Shown: piece by piece, positions 9,248 to 17,173 of the stretch
Layout of the letters: each line of letters opens with the position of its first letter
How positions within the stretch are numbered: position 1 is the stretch's first letter
Origin: Ancylobacter defluvii
GTDB lineage: Bacteria; Pseudomonadota; Alphaproteobacteria; Rhizobiales; Xanthobacteraceae
Assembly (NCBI RefSeq): GCF_018390605.1
Contig: NZ_JAHBGD010000018.1
Coordinates: forward strand, 1 to 34,850
Direction of reading: 5' to 3'
Length of the DNA stretch: 34,850 nucleotides
Position numbers and translations under genes: made by a program
Notes under the pieces: model-generated
Database searches by the model: none
What the model saw: only the letters and a program-made list of their open reading frames with translations
What the model was told of the DNA's origin: nothing

Positions 9248-10393
9248 ATGTATCGCGTCGTGTCTCGTGCCATTTCGCGCGCCATGCCCCGCCTGATCCG
9301 CCGTCTTCCGACCCGGTTCGCGACCCGGCCTGCGCCGGAGCACCAGCCGCAGCCGGCGGCCTCATCGATTCGTGTCGCCGGATGGCGCGCCGGGGCACTC
9401 GGCCTCGCGACGACGATGGCGCTGGGAGCCGCCGGCGGCGCGCAGGCGCAGACTCCGGTGAAATTCACCCTCGACTGGGTGTTCCAGGGCCCGACCTCGC
9501 CCTTCCTCGTCGCGCTCGACAAGGGCTACTACAAGGCCGAGGGGCTGGACGTGACCATGGACCCCGGCCAGGGCTCGGCCGGCGCGGTGCAGCGTGTGGC
9601 GTCGGGCGCCTACGACATCGGCTTCGCCGACGTGAACTCGCTGATCGAATACAACGCCAAGAACCCCGGCAAGGAAGTGCTGTGCGTGTTCATGGCCTAT
9701 GACTTCCCGCCCTTCGGCGTCTACACGCTGAAGAAGACCGGCATCACCAAGCCGGCCGATCTCGCCGGCAAGAAGCTCGGCGCGCCGGTGTTCGACGCCT
9801 CGTTCCGGCTGTTCCCCGCCTTCGCCAAGAAGGTCGGCCTCGACCCCAAGAGCGTCGAGCACGTCAACCTCACCCCGCAGCTGCGCGAGCAATCGCTGGT
9901 GCAGGGCACGGTCGACTTCATCTCCGGGCACTATTTCTCCTCGGTGCTCGACCTCAAGGCGCGCGGGGTGAAGCAGGAGGACATCGTCGCCTTCACCTAT
10001 AGCGACGCCGGCATGGACGTATACGGCAACGGCATCATCGTCTCCCCCGCCTTCGCCGATAAGCCGGAGGTGGTGAAGGGCTTCCTGCGCGCCACCGCCA
10101 AGGCCTGGAAGGAGGTCGCCGCCGACCCCGCCATCGGCATCGCCGCCGCCAAGGCGCGCGACCCGCTGATCGACGACAGACTGGAGCTGGAGCGGCTCAA
10201 CATGTCGCTCGCCATGAACGTGCTCACCCCCTATGTGAAGGCCAACGGCATGGGCGATGTCGACCCGGCGCGCTTCGCCCGCTCGGTGACGGCGGTGGCC
10301 GACGCCTTCGGCCTGCCGACCGCGCCGGCGCCGGACAAGGTGTTCACCAATGCTTATCTGCCGCCGAAGGAACAGCGGATGGTGGCACCGTGA
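9248..10393 (+). CDS. ABC transporter substrate-binding protein, NMT1/SsuA family
   Basis: A periplasmic solute-binding protein for a small organic molecule. The mature part opens with VKFTLDWVFQGPTSPFLVALDKGYYKAEGLDV, the hallmark of the NMT1/THI5-like branch that includes pyrimidine-precursor, nitrate, sulfonate and taurine binders. VASGAYDIGFADVNSLIEY follows. The export signal is unusually long: an arginine-rich stretch of about 40 residues precedes the hydrophobic core (residues about 46-63) and an AQA cleavage site near residue 67. The ATG at 9248 has GGAGG 8 bases upstream, which supports this long leader. It is the first gene of a three-gene operon with the ATPase and permease downstream. 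The substrate cannot be read from the sequence. Confidence 0.88.
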   Translation: MYRVVSRAISRAMPRLIRRLPTRFATRPAPEHQPQPAASSIRVAGWRAGALGLATTMALGAAGGAQAQTPVKFTLDWVFQGPTSPFLVALDKGYYKAEGLDVTMDPGQGSAGAVQRVASGAYDIGFADVNSLIEYNAKNPGKEVLCVFMAYDFPPFGVYTLKKTGITKPADLAGKKLGAPVFDASFRLFPAFAKKVGLDPKSVEHVNLTPQLREQSLVQGTVDFISGHYFSSVLDLKARGVKQEDIVAFTYSDAGMDVYGNGIIVSPAFADKPEVVKGFLRATAKAWKEVAADPAIGIAAAKARDPLIDDRLELERLNMSLAMNVLTPYVKANGMGDVDPARFARSVTAVADAFGLPTAPAPDKVFTNAYLPPKEQRMVAP

Positions 10394-10453
10394 GGCGCCG
10401 CCCCGGCTCTTCGTGGCGGACCTCGACCCTTTCCTCGTGAGTTGCGTGCCGGC

Positions 10454-11254
10454 ATGATCGCTTCCGCCTCTCCTCCCCTCGTCGAGCTGAACCAGGTCAG
10501 CCTTGCCTATGGCGAGGGGCGCGAGCGCACGCTGGCGCTGGCCGACGCCACCATGACGATCGCCAAGGGCGAGTTCGTCGCGGTGGTCGGCCCCTCCGGC
10601 TGCGGCAAGTCCACGCTGATGAAGCTGGTGACCGGCCTCATCCCGCCGAGCTCCGGCGAGGTGCGGGTGCGCGGCGAGCGCGTCACCCGGCCGATCAAGG
10701 GCGTGGGCATGGCGTTCCAGAACGCCACGCTGCTGCCCTGGCGGACGACGCGCGACAACGTCATGCTGCCGCTGGAAGTGGTCGAGCCGCATAAAAGGCG
10801 GCTGCGGGCGGAACGCGCCGCCTATTTCGACAAGGCCGAGAGGCTGCTCGCCTCGGTGGGGCTGGGCGAATTCGGCGACAAATATCCCTGGCAGCTCTCC
10901 GGCGGCATGCAGCAGCGCTCCAATGTCTGCCGGGCGCTGATCCACGAGCCGGAAATCCTCATGCTCGACGAGCCGTTCGGCGCGCTCGACGCCTTCACCC
11001 GCGAGGAGCTGTGGGGGATCATGCAGGCGCTGTGGCTGGAGCGGCGCTTCACCACCGTGCTGGTGACGCATGACCTGCGCGAGGCGGTCTATCTCGCCGA
11101 CACCGTCTATGTGATGAGCCGGCGGCCGGGGCGGATGGTGAAGATCCGCAAGGTGGAGCTGCCGCGCCCGCGCACGCTGGAGACCACCTTCCAGGCCGAG
11201 TTCGTCGACATCGTGCACGAGCTGCGCGAGCGCATCCAGATGGAGCATGGGTAG
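10454..11254 (+). CDS. ABC transporter ATP-binding protein, SsuB/TauB type
   Basis: Cytoplasmic ATPase of the NMT1/SsuA-type importer. Walker A is GPSGCGKST (about residues 45-53), the Q-loop region reads AFQNATLLPWRTTRDNV, the signature is LSGGMQQR, Walker B is ILMLDEPFGALD, and the H-loop lies in VLVTHDLREAVYLAD. LPWRTTRDNV is usual in nitrate/sulfonate/taurine ATPases. At 266 aa the length is normal. A TTG at 10442 would add four residues, but the ATG at 10454 is the simpler choice; neither has a strong ribosome-binding site. It lies 60 bp after the binding protein and 101 bp before the permease gene. Confidence 0.92.
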   Translation: MIASASPPLVELNQVSLAYGEGRERTLALADATMTIAKGEFVAVVGPSGCGKSTLMKLVTGLIPPSSGEVRVRGERVTRPIKGVGMAFQNATLLPWRTTRDNVMLPLEVVEPHKRRLRAERAAYFDKAERLLASVGLGEFGDKYPWQLSGGMQQRSNVCRALIHEPEILMLDEPFGALDAFTREELWGIMQALWLERRFTTVLVTHDLREAVYLADTVYVMSRRPGRMVKIRKVELPRPRTLETTFQAEFVDIVHELRERIQMEHG

Positions 11255-11355
11255 CGCATGCGTGCTCTCCCAGGGACCGCGGACATGCGCGCCCCGTTCT
11301 TTCCGGCGCAACTCCGGACGCAAAACCGCTTCGCACTTTTCCTGGAGTTGCTTCG

Positions 11356-12132
11356 ATGACCGCCCGTCAGGAACGCCTTGCCCGCCTCGCCATGCCCTGG
11401 CTGACGCTGGCGGTGCTGCTCGCCGCCTGGGAGCTCGCCTGCGTGCTGCTCGAGGTGCCGGAGATCGTGGCGCCGCGTCCCTCCCGCGTGTTCGAGGTGA
11501 TCGTGCAGCGCTGGGACCTGCTGCTGCGGTTCTGCCTGGAGACGCTGTGGACGACGATGATCGGCTTCGTGCTCGCCATCGGCTTCGGGCTGCTACTCGG
11601 CCTCGCCATCGGCGCCTCGCCCTTCGTCTATTCCGGGCTCTACCCGCTGCTGATCGCCTTCAACGCCATTCCCAAGGTGGCGATCGTGCCGATCCTGATG
11701 ATCTGGCTCGGCATCGGCGCGCTGCCGGCGATCATCACCGCCTTCGTCATCTCCTTCTTCCCCATCGTGGTGAACGTCGCCACCGGGCTCGCCACCATCG
11801 AGCCGGAGATGCGCGACCTGATGCGCTCGCTCGGCGCCAGCAATTACGAGATCCTGACCAAGGTCGGCATCCCCCGCGCCATGCCCTATCTGTTCGCCAG
11901 CCTGAAGGTGGCGGCGACGCTGGCCTTTGTCGGCTCGGTGCTGTCGGAAACCGTGGGCGGCAATCGCGGCATCGGCTTCCTGATGCTGTCGGCCTCGGCG
12001 CGCAACGACAGCGCCACCACCTTCGCCGGGCTGTTCGCCATCGCCATCATGGGCGTGGCTGTTTATGCCGCCTGCGCGCTGATGGAACGCCGCATGACCC
12101 GCTGGGCGTTCCGCGGCGAGCTGGTGCGCTAG
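11356..12132 (+). CDS. ABC transporter permease, SsuC/TauC type
   Basis: Inner-membrane subunit of the importer, 258 aa with about six transmembrane segments. The first is at about residues 14-34 (WLTLAVLLAAWELACVLLEV). The cytoplasmic coupling (EAA) loop is in the segment MRDLMRSLGASNYEILTKVGIP (about 155-178), the contact for the ATPase. Most small-molecule importers of this family use one permease gene as a homodimer, which fits the single gene here. It is the last gene of the operon; a 211-bp gap without clear terminator separates it from the next locus. Family assignment is firm and the substrate is unknown. Confidence 0.92.
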   Translation: MTARQERLARLAMPWLTLAVLLAAWELACVLLEVPEIVAPRPSRVFEVIVQRWDLLLRFCLETLWTTMIGFVLAIGFGLLLGLAIGASPFVYSGLYPLLIAFNAIPKVAIVPILMIWLGIGALPAIITAFVISFFPIVVNVATGLATIEPEMRDLMRSLGASNYEILTKVGIPRAMPYLFASLKVAATLAFVGSVLSETVGGNRGIGFLMLSASARNDSATTFAGLFAIAIMGVAVYAACALMERRMTRWAFRGELVR

Positions 12133-12343
12133 CGGCCGGGCCGGAGCGGATTGCCGCCGGCTCGCCGCGCGGATCCGACCGCTGCCTGCGAAAGCCAGTC
12201 GGCGGACCGGCGGGCGGGCGCCTTCATCCAACTGACACATGCCGCCGCTAACCAGCCTTCGGGCGGCGCCCCTCTCCGGGGACCCCGCTCCGCGGCATCG
12301 GCGCGGCGACCGGCCGAAGCGGTGCAGCCGAAGGAGCGCAACC

Positions 12344-12865
12344 ATGCCCATCCGCCGCCCGGGCCACCTCTTGCCGGCCCACCTCTTGCCGGCCCATCCC
12401 CAGCCAGCTCTTCGCCTGCCGGCCTCGCCGTCGCGGCGCCGGCTGCTGCTCGCCTCCGCCGCTCTCGGCCTGCTCGCCATCCGCCCGGCGCAGGCGGCGG
12501 ACCGCCTCAGCTTCGAGGAGCTGTACGGTAGCCAGGGCGTGTTCGGGCTGACCTTCTCCGAGAAGACCAAGAGCCTCGCCGGCAGGAAGGTGGCAATGCG
12601 CGGCTTCATGGCGCCGCCGCTGCAGGCCGAGGCCGATTTCTTCGTGCTCACCGAGATCCCGATGGCGCTGTGCCCGTTCTGCTCTTCCGACGCCGACTGG
12701 CCGGACAACATCATCGTGGTGCGGCTCGACCGCGCCCAGACCTTCGAGCAGGCCAATGCGCTGATCGAGGTGACCGGCACGCTGGAGGTCGGCTCCTGGA
12801 CCGATCCCGAGACCGGCTTCGTCAGCCTGCTGCGCATTGTCGGCGCCCGTTTCGGGCAGGCGTGA
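12344..12865 (+). CDS. Exported CPFC-motif protein of an ABC/FtsX locus
   Basis: A 173 aa exported protein. The N-terminus has a Tat-like signal, SRRRLLLASAALGLLA, ending with an AQA site before ADRLSFEEL. The mature domain of about 120 residues has KVAMRGFMAPPLQAEADFFVLTEIP, then a CPFC pair (Cys110 and Cys113), and a C-terminal beta-rich block with TGTLEVGSW. The fold resembles small periplasmic proteins of the DUF3299 type, but I am not certain of that family. The ATG at 12344 has AAGGAG 7 bases upstream. The next gene, an ABC ATPase, starts one base after the stop, and an FtsX-like permease follows, so the three probably form a complex. The cysteine pair and the histidine-rich permease suggest metal handling. 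Confidence 0.7.
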   Translation: MPIRRPGHLLPAHLLPAHPQPALRLPASPSRRRLLLASAALGLLAIRPAQAADRLSFEELYGSQGVFGLTFSEKTKSLAGRKVAMRGFMAPPLQAEADFFVLTEIPMALCPFCSSDADWPDNIIVVRLDRAQTFEQANALIEVTGTLEVGSWTDPETGFVSLLRIVGARFGQA

Positions 12866-12866
12866 C

Positions 12867-13541
12867 GTGCCGGCACTCACCGTGGAAGAGCTGGAGGTCC
12901 GGTTTCCCGGCCTTGAAACCCCTGCCCTCGCCATCCCCCGGCTCGGCATTGCCGCCGGCGCCCGCATCGGGCTGACCGGCCCTTCCGGCTCCGGCAAGAC
13001 CACGCTGCTCAACCTGATCACCGGGCTGGAACGCGCCGGCACCGGCCGCATCCTGTGGGACGGCACCGACGTCGCCCGCCTGTCCGAGGGCAGGCGCGAC
13101 CGCTGGCGCGCCGCCAATGTCGGACTTGTGATGCAGGATTTTCACCTGTTCGACGGGCTCTCCGCCCGCGACAACGTGCTGCTGCCGCTGCGGCTGGCGC
13201 GCTTCGCGCTACCCGCCGGCGCCGGCGAGGAGGCCGACCGGCTGCTCGCCCGCGTCGGCATCGAGCGGCGCGGCCAGAAGGTGGAGACGCTGTCGCGCGG
13301 CCAGAAGCAGCGGGTGGCGGTGGCGCGGGCGCTGATCGCCCGGCCGGGCATCCTCGTCGCCGACGAGCCGACCGCCAGCCTCGACGCCGAGGCCGGGGCG
13401 GTGGTGGCGGCGCTGCTGATCGAGCTGGCGGCGGAAGCCGGGGCGACGCTGATCGTCGCCAGCCACGACCCGCGCCTGCTGGAACGGCTCGACCGCGTAG
13501 TCAGGCTGGAAGCCGGCCGTGTCCGGCCGGCGGAGGGCTGA
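12867..13541 (+). CDS. ABC transporter ATP-binding protein, LolD/MacB-like
   Basis: A 224 aa ATPase of the LolD/MacB/FtsE class that drives mechanotransmission-type FtsX permeases. Walker A is GPSGSGKTT (about residues 38-46), the Q-loop segment reads VGLVMQDFHLFDGLSARDNV, the signature is LSRGQKQR (the usual SGGQ is replaced by SRGQ) and Walker B is ILVADEPTASLD. The H-loop histidine is in IVASHDPRLLERL. The start chosen is the GTG at 12867, one base past the upstream stop; an in-frame ATG at 12837 would overlap the previous gene by 29 bp. The permease gene begins 3 bp after the stop. Substrate unknown. Confidence 0.88.
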   Translation: MPALTVEELEVRFPGLETPALAIPRLGIAAGARIGLTGPSGSGKTTLLNLITGLERAGTGRILWDGTDVARLSEGRRDRWRAANVGLVMQDFHLFDGLSARDNVLLPLRLARFALPAGAGEEADRLLARVGIERRGQKVETLSRGQKQRVAVARALIARPGILVADEPTASLDAEAGAVVAALLIELAAEAGATLIVASHDPRLLERLDRVVRLEAGRVRPAEG

Positions 13542-13544
13542 GCG

Positions 13545-14843
13545 ATGTTCCGTCTCGTCGCCGCCGATCTGAGGCGCAACGCGCTCGGCGCGCTGGCCAT
13601 CGTGCTGATCGTCGCCTTCGCCGCCGCGCTCGGCGTCGCGGTGACCTTGCAGGAGCGGGCGCTGCGGCTCGGCAGCGCAAGGGCGGCGGCGGCGTTCCCG
13701 GTGGTGGTGGGTGCCGCCGGCAGCGAGACGCAGCTGATGCTCTCGGCGGTGTTCCTGCAGCCGGCGCCACTCGGCCTGGTGCCGGGGAAAGTGCTTTCCT
13801 CGCTCGCCGCCGATCCGCGCGTCGCCTGGGCGGCGCCGGTCGGCTTCGGCGATTTCGTCGAGGACTATCCGATCGTCGGCACCACGCAGGCGCTGATCGA
13901 CGGCCTTGGCGGCCTGCGCGGCGGCCAGGGCTTCACCCGGCTCGACCAGGCGGTGGTCGGCGCCGCCGTACAACTGCGGACCGGCGACCGTTTCCACCCG
14001 CTGCACGGCCAGGCCTCCAGCGGCGGCCACATGCATGGCGAGACCACCTATGAGGTGGTGGGCCGGCTCGCCCCGACCGGCACGCCCTGGGACCGGGCGG
14101 TGCTGGTGCCGATCGAGGCGGTGTGGCGCACCCACGGCATGGAGGCGCATGCCGGGGAAGAGCATGCGGGGGAGGAGCACGCAGATGACCCGCATGCGGG
14201 CGATGCGCATGTCGAGGAGACGCATACGGAGGCGGCCGTTGCCGGGGCCGGGCCGGCGGCCGACCCGCATGCCGGCGTCGATGCCGCGCGGGTGACCGCC
14301 GCCGGCGCTCCCGGCGTGCCGGCGATCGTGGTGAAGCCGCGCAGCATCGCCGACGCCTACAAGCTGCGGCAGGAATGGCGCACCGACACCACCCTGGCGC
14401 TGTTCCCCGCCGAGGTGCTGACCCGGCTCTATGCGACGCTGGGTGACGCCCGCCGCGTGCTCTCCGCCGTCGCCATGGGCGCGCAGGCGCTGGTGGCGGC
14501 GGCGATCCTGCTGGTGATCCTGCTGCATGTCGGCCAGCGCCGGCGCCAGATCGGCGCGCTGCGCGCCTTCGGTGCGCCGCGGCTGGCGGTGTTCGCGGTG
14601 GTGTGGATGGAGGGCTTCGCGCTGCTCGGCCTCGGCCTGCTCGCCGGGGTCGGCCTCGGCTACGGCGCGGCGCTGGCGATCGCCGCGCGGTTGCAGGCGC
14701 AGAGCGGCGTCGCCCTGCCGGTGCTGTTCACCGCCGACGACCTGACGCCGCTGCTGCTGCTGGCCGGCGCGACGGCGGTGCTGGCCACGATCCCCGCTTT
14801 GCTCGCCTATCGCCAGTCTCCCGCCGCGGCGCTGCGCGGCTGA
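13545..14843 (+). CDS. FtsX-like ABC permease with histidine-rich loop
   Basis: A 432 aa inner-membrane protein with the MacB/LolC/FtsX layout. One transmembrane helix lies at about residues 14-36, a large periplasmic domain spans about 40-300, and three helices follow near 308-327, 346-380 and 398-420. The RRQIGALRAFGAPR motif after the second helix is the usual coupling segment of the family. The periplasmic domain has two histidine clusters: five His around residues 150-165 (FHPLHG, GGHMHG) and eight His spread through an Ala/Glu/Asp-rich insert at about 195-250. Such inserts commonly bind zinc, nickel or copper. It ends the three-gene locus. A zinc-uptake accessory system such as Vibrio ZrgABCDE has a similar make-up as far as I recall. 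Confidence 0.82.
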   Translation: MFRLVAADLRRNALGALAIVLIVAFAAALGVAVTLQERALRLGSARAAAAFPVVVGAAGSETQLMLSAVFLQPAPLGLVPGKVLSSLAADPRVAWAAPVGFGDFVEDYPIVGTTQALIDGLGGLRGGQGFTRLDQAVVGAAVQLRTGDRFHPLHGQASSGGHMHGETTYEVVGRLAPTGTPWDRAVLVPIEAVWRTHGMEAHAGEEHAGEEHADDPHAGDAHVEETHTEAAVAGAGPAADPHAGVDAARVTAAGAPGVPAIVVKPRSIADAYKLRQEWRTDTTLALFPAEVLTRLYATLGDARRVLSAVAMGAQALVAAAILLVILLHVGQRRRQIGALRAFGAPRLAVFAVVWMEGFALLGLGLLAGVGLGYGAALAIAARLQAQSGVALPVLFTADDLTPLLLLAGATAVLATIPALLAYRQSPAAALRG

Positions 14844-14992
14844 GCCAGGGGTTGCGCAACCGCGCGTGATCGGTGGCGCAGGCGCCGATGGATGGGATGT
14901 ATGTGGAACGCGGTTCCGCCAGGCAGGTCGCGCATCGATAGCCGGAGATGACGGCGAAGCCGCAATGCCAATGCGCGTGGCGACGGCGGTGG

Positions 14993-15066
14993 CCTCCCGG
15001 AAGGGAATCGAACCCCTGACCCCAGGTTTAGGAAACCTGTGCTCTATCCTGCTGAGCTACCGGGAG
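14993..15066 (-). tRNA. tRNA-Arg (anticodon CCU)
   Basis: A 74-nt cloverleaf read from the minus strand. The acceptor stem is CTCCCGG/CCGGGAG (7 bp) with discriminator G. The D-arm starts GCTCAGCAGGATAGAGC. The anticodon stem is CAGGT/ACCTG with loop TTCCTAA, which gives anticodon CCT for AGG codons. The T-arm has the standard TTCGATT loop. The CCA end is not encoded. It is transcribed away from the LexA-box gene on the other strand. Confidence 0.96.
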
Positions 15067-15261
15067 GCAGCCGGCGCGGGCACTGTGCGCCCTGCGCAAG
15101 CGTATGGTCCGAACCGTCCGCGGTTGCAAGGGGCCGGCACCAACTTGGCCGCCCGGACGGTTTCCCCCTCCCTCGCCGACTCCATGCACGTTGCCGGCGC
15201 CGATTCACGCACGCGTGACGGGAACCTTCAGCATTCATGCGGATTCTCATGAGGAACCGCA

Positions 15262-15294
15262 TTGACCTTAACCGCAGATGTTCTAACTTTGTTC
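15262..15294 (+). promoter_or_regulatory. LexA (SOS) box over a promoter
   Basis: GTTC-TAACTTT-GTTC at 15280-15294 matches exactly the direct-repeat LexA operator GTTC-N7-GTTC known in alphaproteobacteria. TTGACC at 15262-15267 is a good -35 box, and TAACTT at 15284-15289, inside the operator, is a plausible -10 box with a 16-bp spacer. A transcript would then start around 15296-15297, exactly at the ATG of the next gene. LexA bound here would block the promoter. The box match is seen; its function is inferred. Confidence 0.7.
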
Positions 15295-15296
15295 TC

Positions 15297-15626
15297 ATGA
15301 TGATCACGCTTCCTACCCTTAGCGGCGATTCGCTGCGCGACGACGGTCCGCTCACCGTCGCCGACAGCGTGCTCGCCCGACGCTTTCGGCTCTGGCGCGG
15401 CCCGGACGGGCGGCGGCAGGTCTTCTCCGTCTACAGCCTGGCGGACGCACCGGATTATCCCGATGCCATCGCGCTCGCCGTGCGCCGCGTCGGCGGCCGC
15501 TGCGTGGCGCTGTGGAGCGGCCCGGCCGGCACCAAGGCCCGCGTCGCCGCGCTGGCGGCCGGCGCGCAGGAGATTCACCTGCGCATCGTGCCCGAGACCG
15601 AAAGCGGCCCGCTGGCGCCGGAGTGA
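15297..15626 (+). CDS. Small unknown protein, probably SOS-induced and leaderless
   Basis: I do not recognise a named family. The product is 109 aa with no signal peptide or membrane helix and looks like a compact alpha/beta domain: a strand with RRFRLWRGPDGRRQVFSVYSL, a helix with PDAIALAVRR, a strand with GRCVALWSG and a final strand EIHLRIVP. The double ATG at 15297/15300 lies three bases behind the LexA box, leaving no space for a ribosome-binding site. The predicted transcription start falls on the ATG, so a leaderless mRNA is likely. Upstream in-frame starts at 15237 and 15249 would put the operator inside the gene, which is less plausible. A role in the DNA-damage response is inferred from the box alone. 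Confidence 0.65.
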   Translation: MMITLPTLSGDSLRDDGPLTVADSVLARRFRLWRGPDGRRQVFSVYSLADAPDYPDAIALAVRRVGGRCVALWSGPAGTKARVAALAAGAQEIHLRIVPETESGPLAPE

Positions 15627-15863
15627 GCCCCTCCCCCGCGACTTCGCCGGCACAGGTGACGGCCTGGCGGTGACGCGGGAGACTTCGCTTCTGGCGCCGG
15701 GTGAGCCGGATGCCGTGGCGCGATGTGAGGCGGCCAAGGGCTGGAGGCCGGCATCGATCGCCACTGGCGGCGGCGGGCGCTTCGATGCCACGCCCCGGCC
15801 GGCTCGACCCGGCCCCGTTCGATGCGGTGTATTCGATGCGCCTGTGCAGCGAGCGAACCGCCT

Positions 15864-16415
15864 CTACAGCCGGGCGGCGATCCATTCCAGCTCGGCATCG
15901 ACAATATTGAGATCGGCGAGGTGCCGGGCGGTGGCGCGGACATAGTCGACATTCGGCCCGCCAATGCCGTGGCCCTGCCGCACCAGATGCAGCCGCTGCT
16001 CCGGCCCCATCGCCCCGGCATATTGCGCATGGCCGCGATCCACCAGAAACGCCAGCGCCGGTACGCTGCGCCCGCTGCCATCGCGCAGCCACACCCGGCG
16101 GGTGGCCTCGCGATAGATGTTGGTCACCTGCTCGCGTTCGCGCAGATAGGCGATCGTCGCCTCCGCCCGCGCGGCGGCGACGCGGAAGGCGAGGCCGACG
16201 CAGCTGCCGCCGCGATCCAGCCCCAGCACCAGGCCGGGCCTCTCCGCCGTGCCGCGCCAGTGCACCGACAGCACGCAAAGCGAGCGATGCGCGCCGATCA
16301 GCCGGGCCGGCACGCTCTCCTCATGCGCGAAGCCGGGATTCCACATCAGCGAGCCATAGCCGAACACCCAGAGATCGGTCGCCGCATCGTGGGTGGCAGG
16401 GAGAGAAGAGGTCAT
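15864..16415 (-). CDS. Gamma-glutamylcyclotransferase, ChaC type
   Basis: A 183 aa cytoplasmic enzyme that degrades glutathione to 5-oxoproline and Cys-Gly. The ChaC signature DLWVFGYGSLMWNPGF is near residue 14. VLSVHWRGTAERPGLVLGLDRGGSC and the catalytic-glutamate region YLREREQ (about residue 100) follow, and GPNVDYVRATARHL lies near the C-terminus. The start at 16415 gives a normal family length; the frame stays open far upstream only because GC-rich DNA lacks stop codons. No strong ribosome-binding site is visible. The gene stands alone, tail to tail with the small LexA-box gene. The 237 bp between them hold nothing that I can support. Confidence 0.9.
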   Translation of the reverse strand: MTSSLPATHDAATDLWVFGYGSLMWNPGFAHEESVPARLIGAHRSLCVLSVHWRGTAERPGLVLGLDRGGSCVGLAFRVAAARAEATIAYLREREQVTNIYREATRRVWLRDGSGRSVPALAFLVDRGHAQYAGAMGPEQRLHLVRQGHGIGGPNVDYVRATARHLADLNIVDAELEWIAARL

Positions 16416-16825
16416 GAACCGATCCAGGCGCCGGGCGCGCCGCGCAGGCGCCGCCGATTCGCCGATGCTGGCATTGGCGGCAGCGCGGAGGAAGGGGCTC
16501 GCGCGACAAGCGAGGGCGGCGGCGGTCGGATTTCCGCCAAACAGGCCGGCCAAGGCAGCTGCCGAGGGGGTGCCGCGAACAAGGCGCCGCCGGTTCCACA
16601 GACGACGAAACCAGTGCTCGACCGATGTTTGGCCGTGGTGCGCTTGAGTCCACCAGCAGGCTTGTTCCGGCGGATTATCGACGAGACCGGCGCCAGGCAG
16701 CGGCGGGTCTTGTCCCGGTTGCTTCCTCACTGGCATCCACAAACGGGCGGGCAGCCGGCAATGCCGCCGGGATCTGCTACGGATACGACCGGCCTCAGTC
16801 CTGCCGCCGAGCTGGGCTGGGGATG

Positions 16826-16862
16826 CCGCTGCCGGGCCCGCCCGGTGTTCCACCGGCAGCGG
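16826..16862. repeat. Inverted repeat, 10-bp stem
   Basis: CCGCTGCCGG at 16826-16835 pairs perfectly with CCGGCAGCGG at 16853-16862 across a 17-base loop. There is no T-run on either side. It may belong to the same structured element as the hairpin about 70 bp further on. Confidence 0.65.
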
Positions 16863-16933
16863 AGCGGTACATGTTGACGCTTGCTGTCGCGCGTCGCCCC
16901 GGCGGCCGCGTGCCTGCGTGCGCGATCGCCATG

Positions 16934-16984
16934 TCCTCCACAAGGCGGCAGCACTCCCGGCTGCTCTCACCACCTTGTGGAGGA
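16934..16984. repeat. Nested inverted repeat, 12-bp outer stem
   Basis: TCCTCCACAAGG (16934-16945) pairs perfectly with CCTTGTGGAGGA (16973-16984). Inside the loop, GCAGC (16948-16952) pairs with GCTGC (16960-16964). The stacked structure would be very stable in RNA of either strand. No T-run follows, so it is not a classical terminator. Confidence 0.7.
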
Positions 16985-17086
16985 TGTGGCGGCAGTATCG
17001 CTCCCCCGAAAAATCCCGATCGGTGGCATCCCGCAGTTCCGGGAGAGCTACAGCGCACAACCTCTCCCCCCCAGGAGGTGGTCGAT

Positions 17087-17173
17087 ATGTGCGGGACCGC
17101 CGTGCCGGTGCGCTTCCGATCCCAGTGCATCGGGCAACGTCACCCCGGACGCCTGCCGGACGCGCTGGGCTGA
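17087..17173 (+). CDS. Possible 28-aa small ORF
   Basis: An ATG at 17087 is preceded by a full-consensus AGGAGG (17073-17078) with an 8-base spacer, the best ribosome-binding site in the surrounding kilobase. The peptide starts MCGTAVPVRFRSQC, has two cysteines, is basic, and has no membrane helix. It ends 195 bp before the DUF2125 gene. It could be a leader peptide or a small protein, or the ribosome-binding site may be chance in purine-rich DNA. I recognise no family. Confidence 0.25.
   Translation: MCGTAVPVRFRSQCIGQRHPGRLPDALG

Noticed and set aside
9362..11323. A 653-codon open frame on the minus strand opposite the ABC importer genes
   Set aside because: The composition (His/Arg/Gly-rich without any motif) is that of an antisense frame in GC-rich DNA. 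The plus strand holds a complete and recognisable binding protein and ATPase.
12133..12343. Zur box upstream of the CPFC/FtsX locus
   Set aside because: The 211-bp gap is GC-rich and shows no A+T-rich palindrome of the Zur type.
14993..15066. tRNA-Arg as an integration site for a mobile island
   Set aside because: No integrase gene, attachment duplication or foreign block is found on either side of the tRNA.
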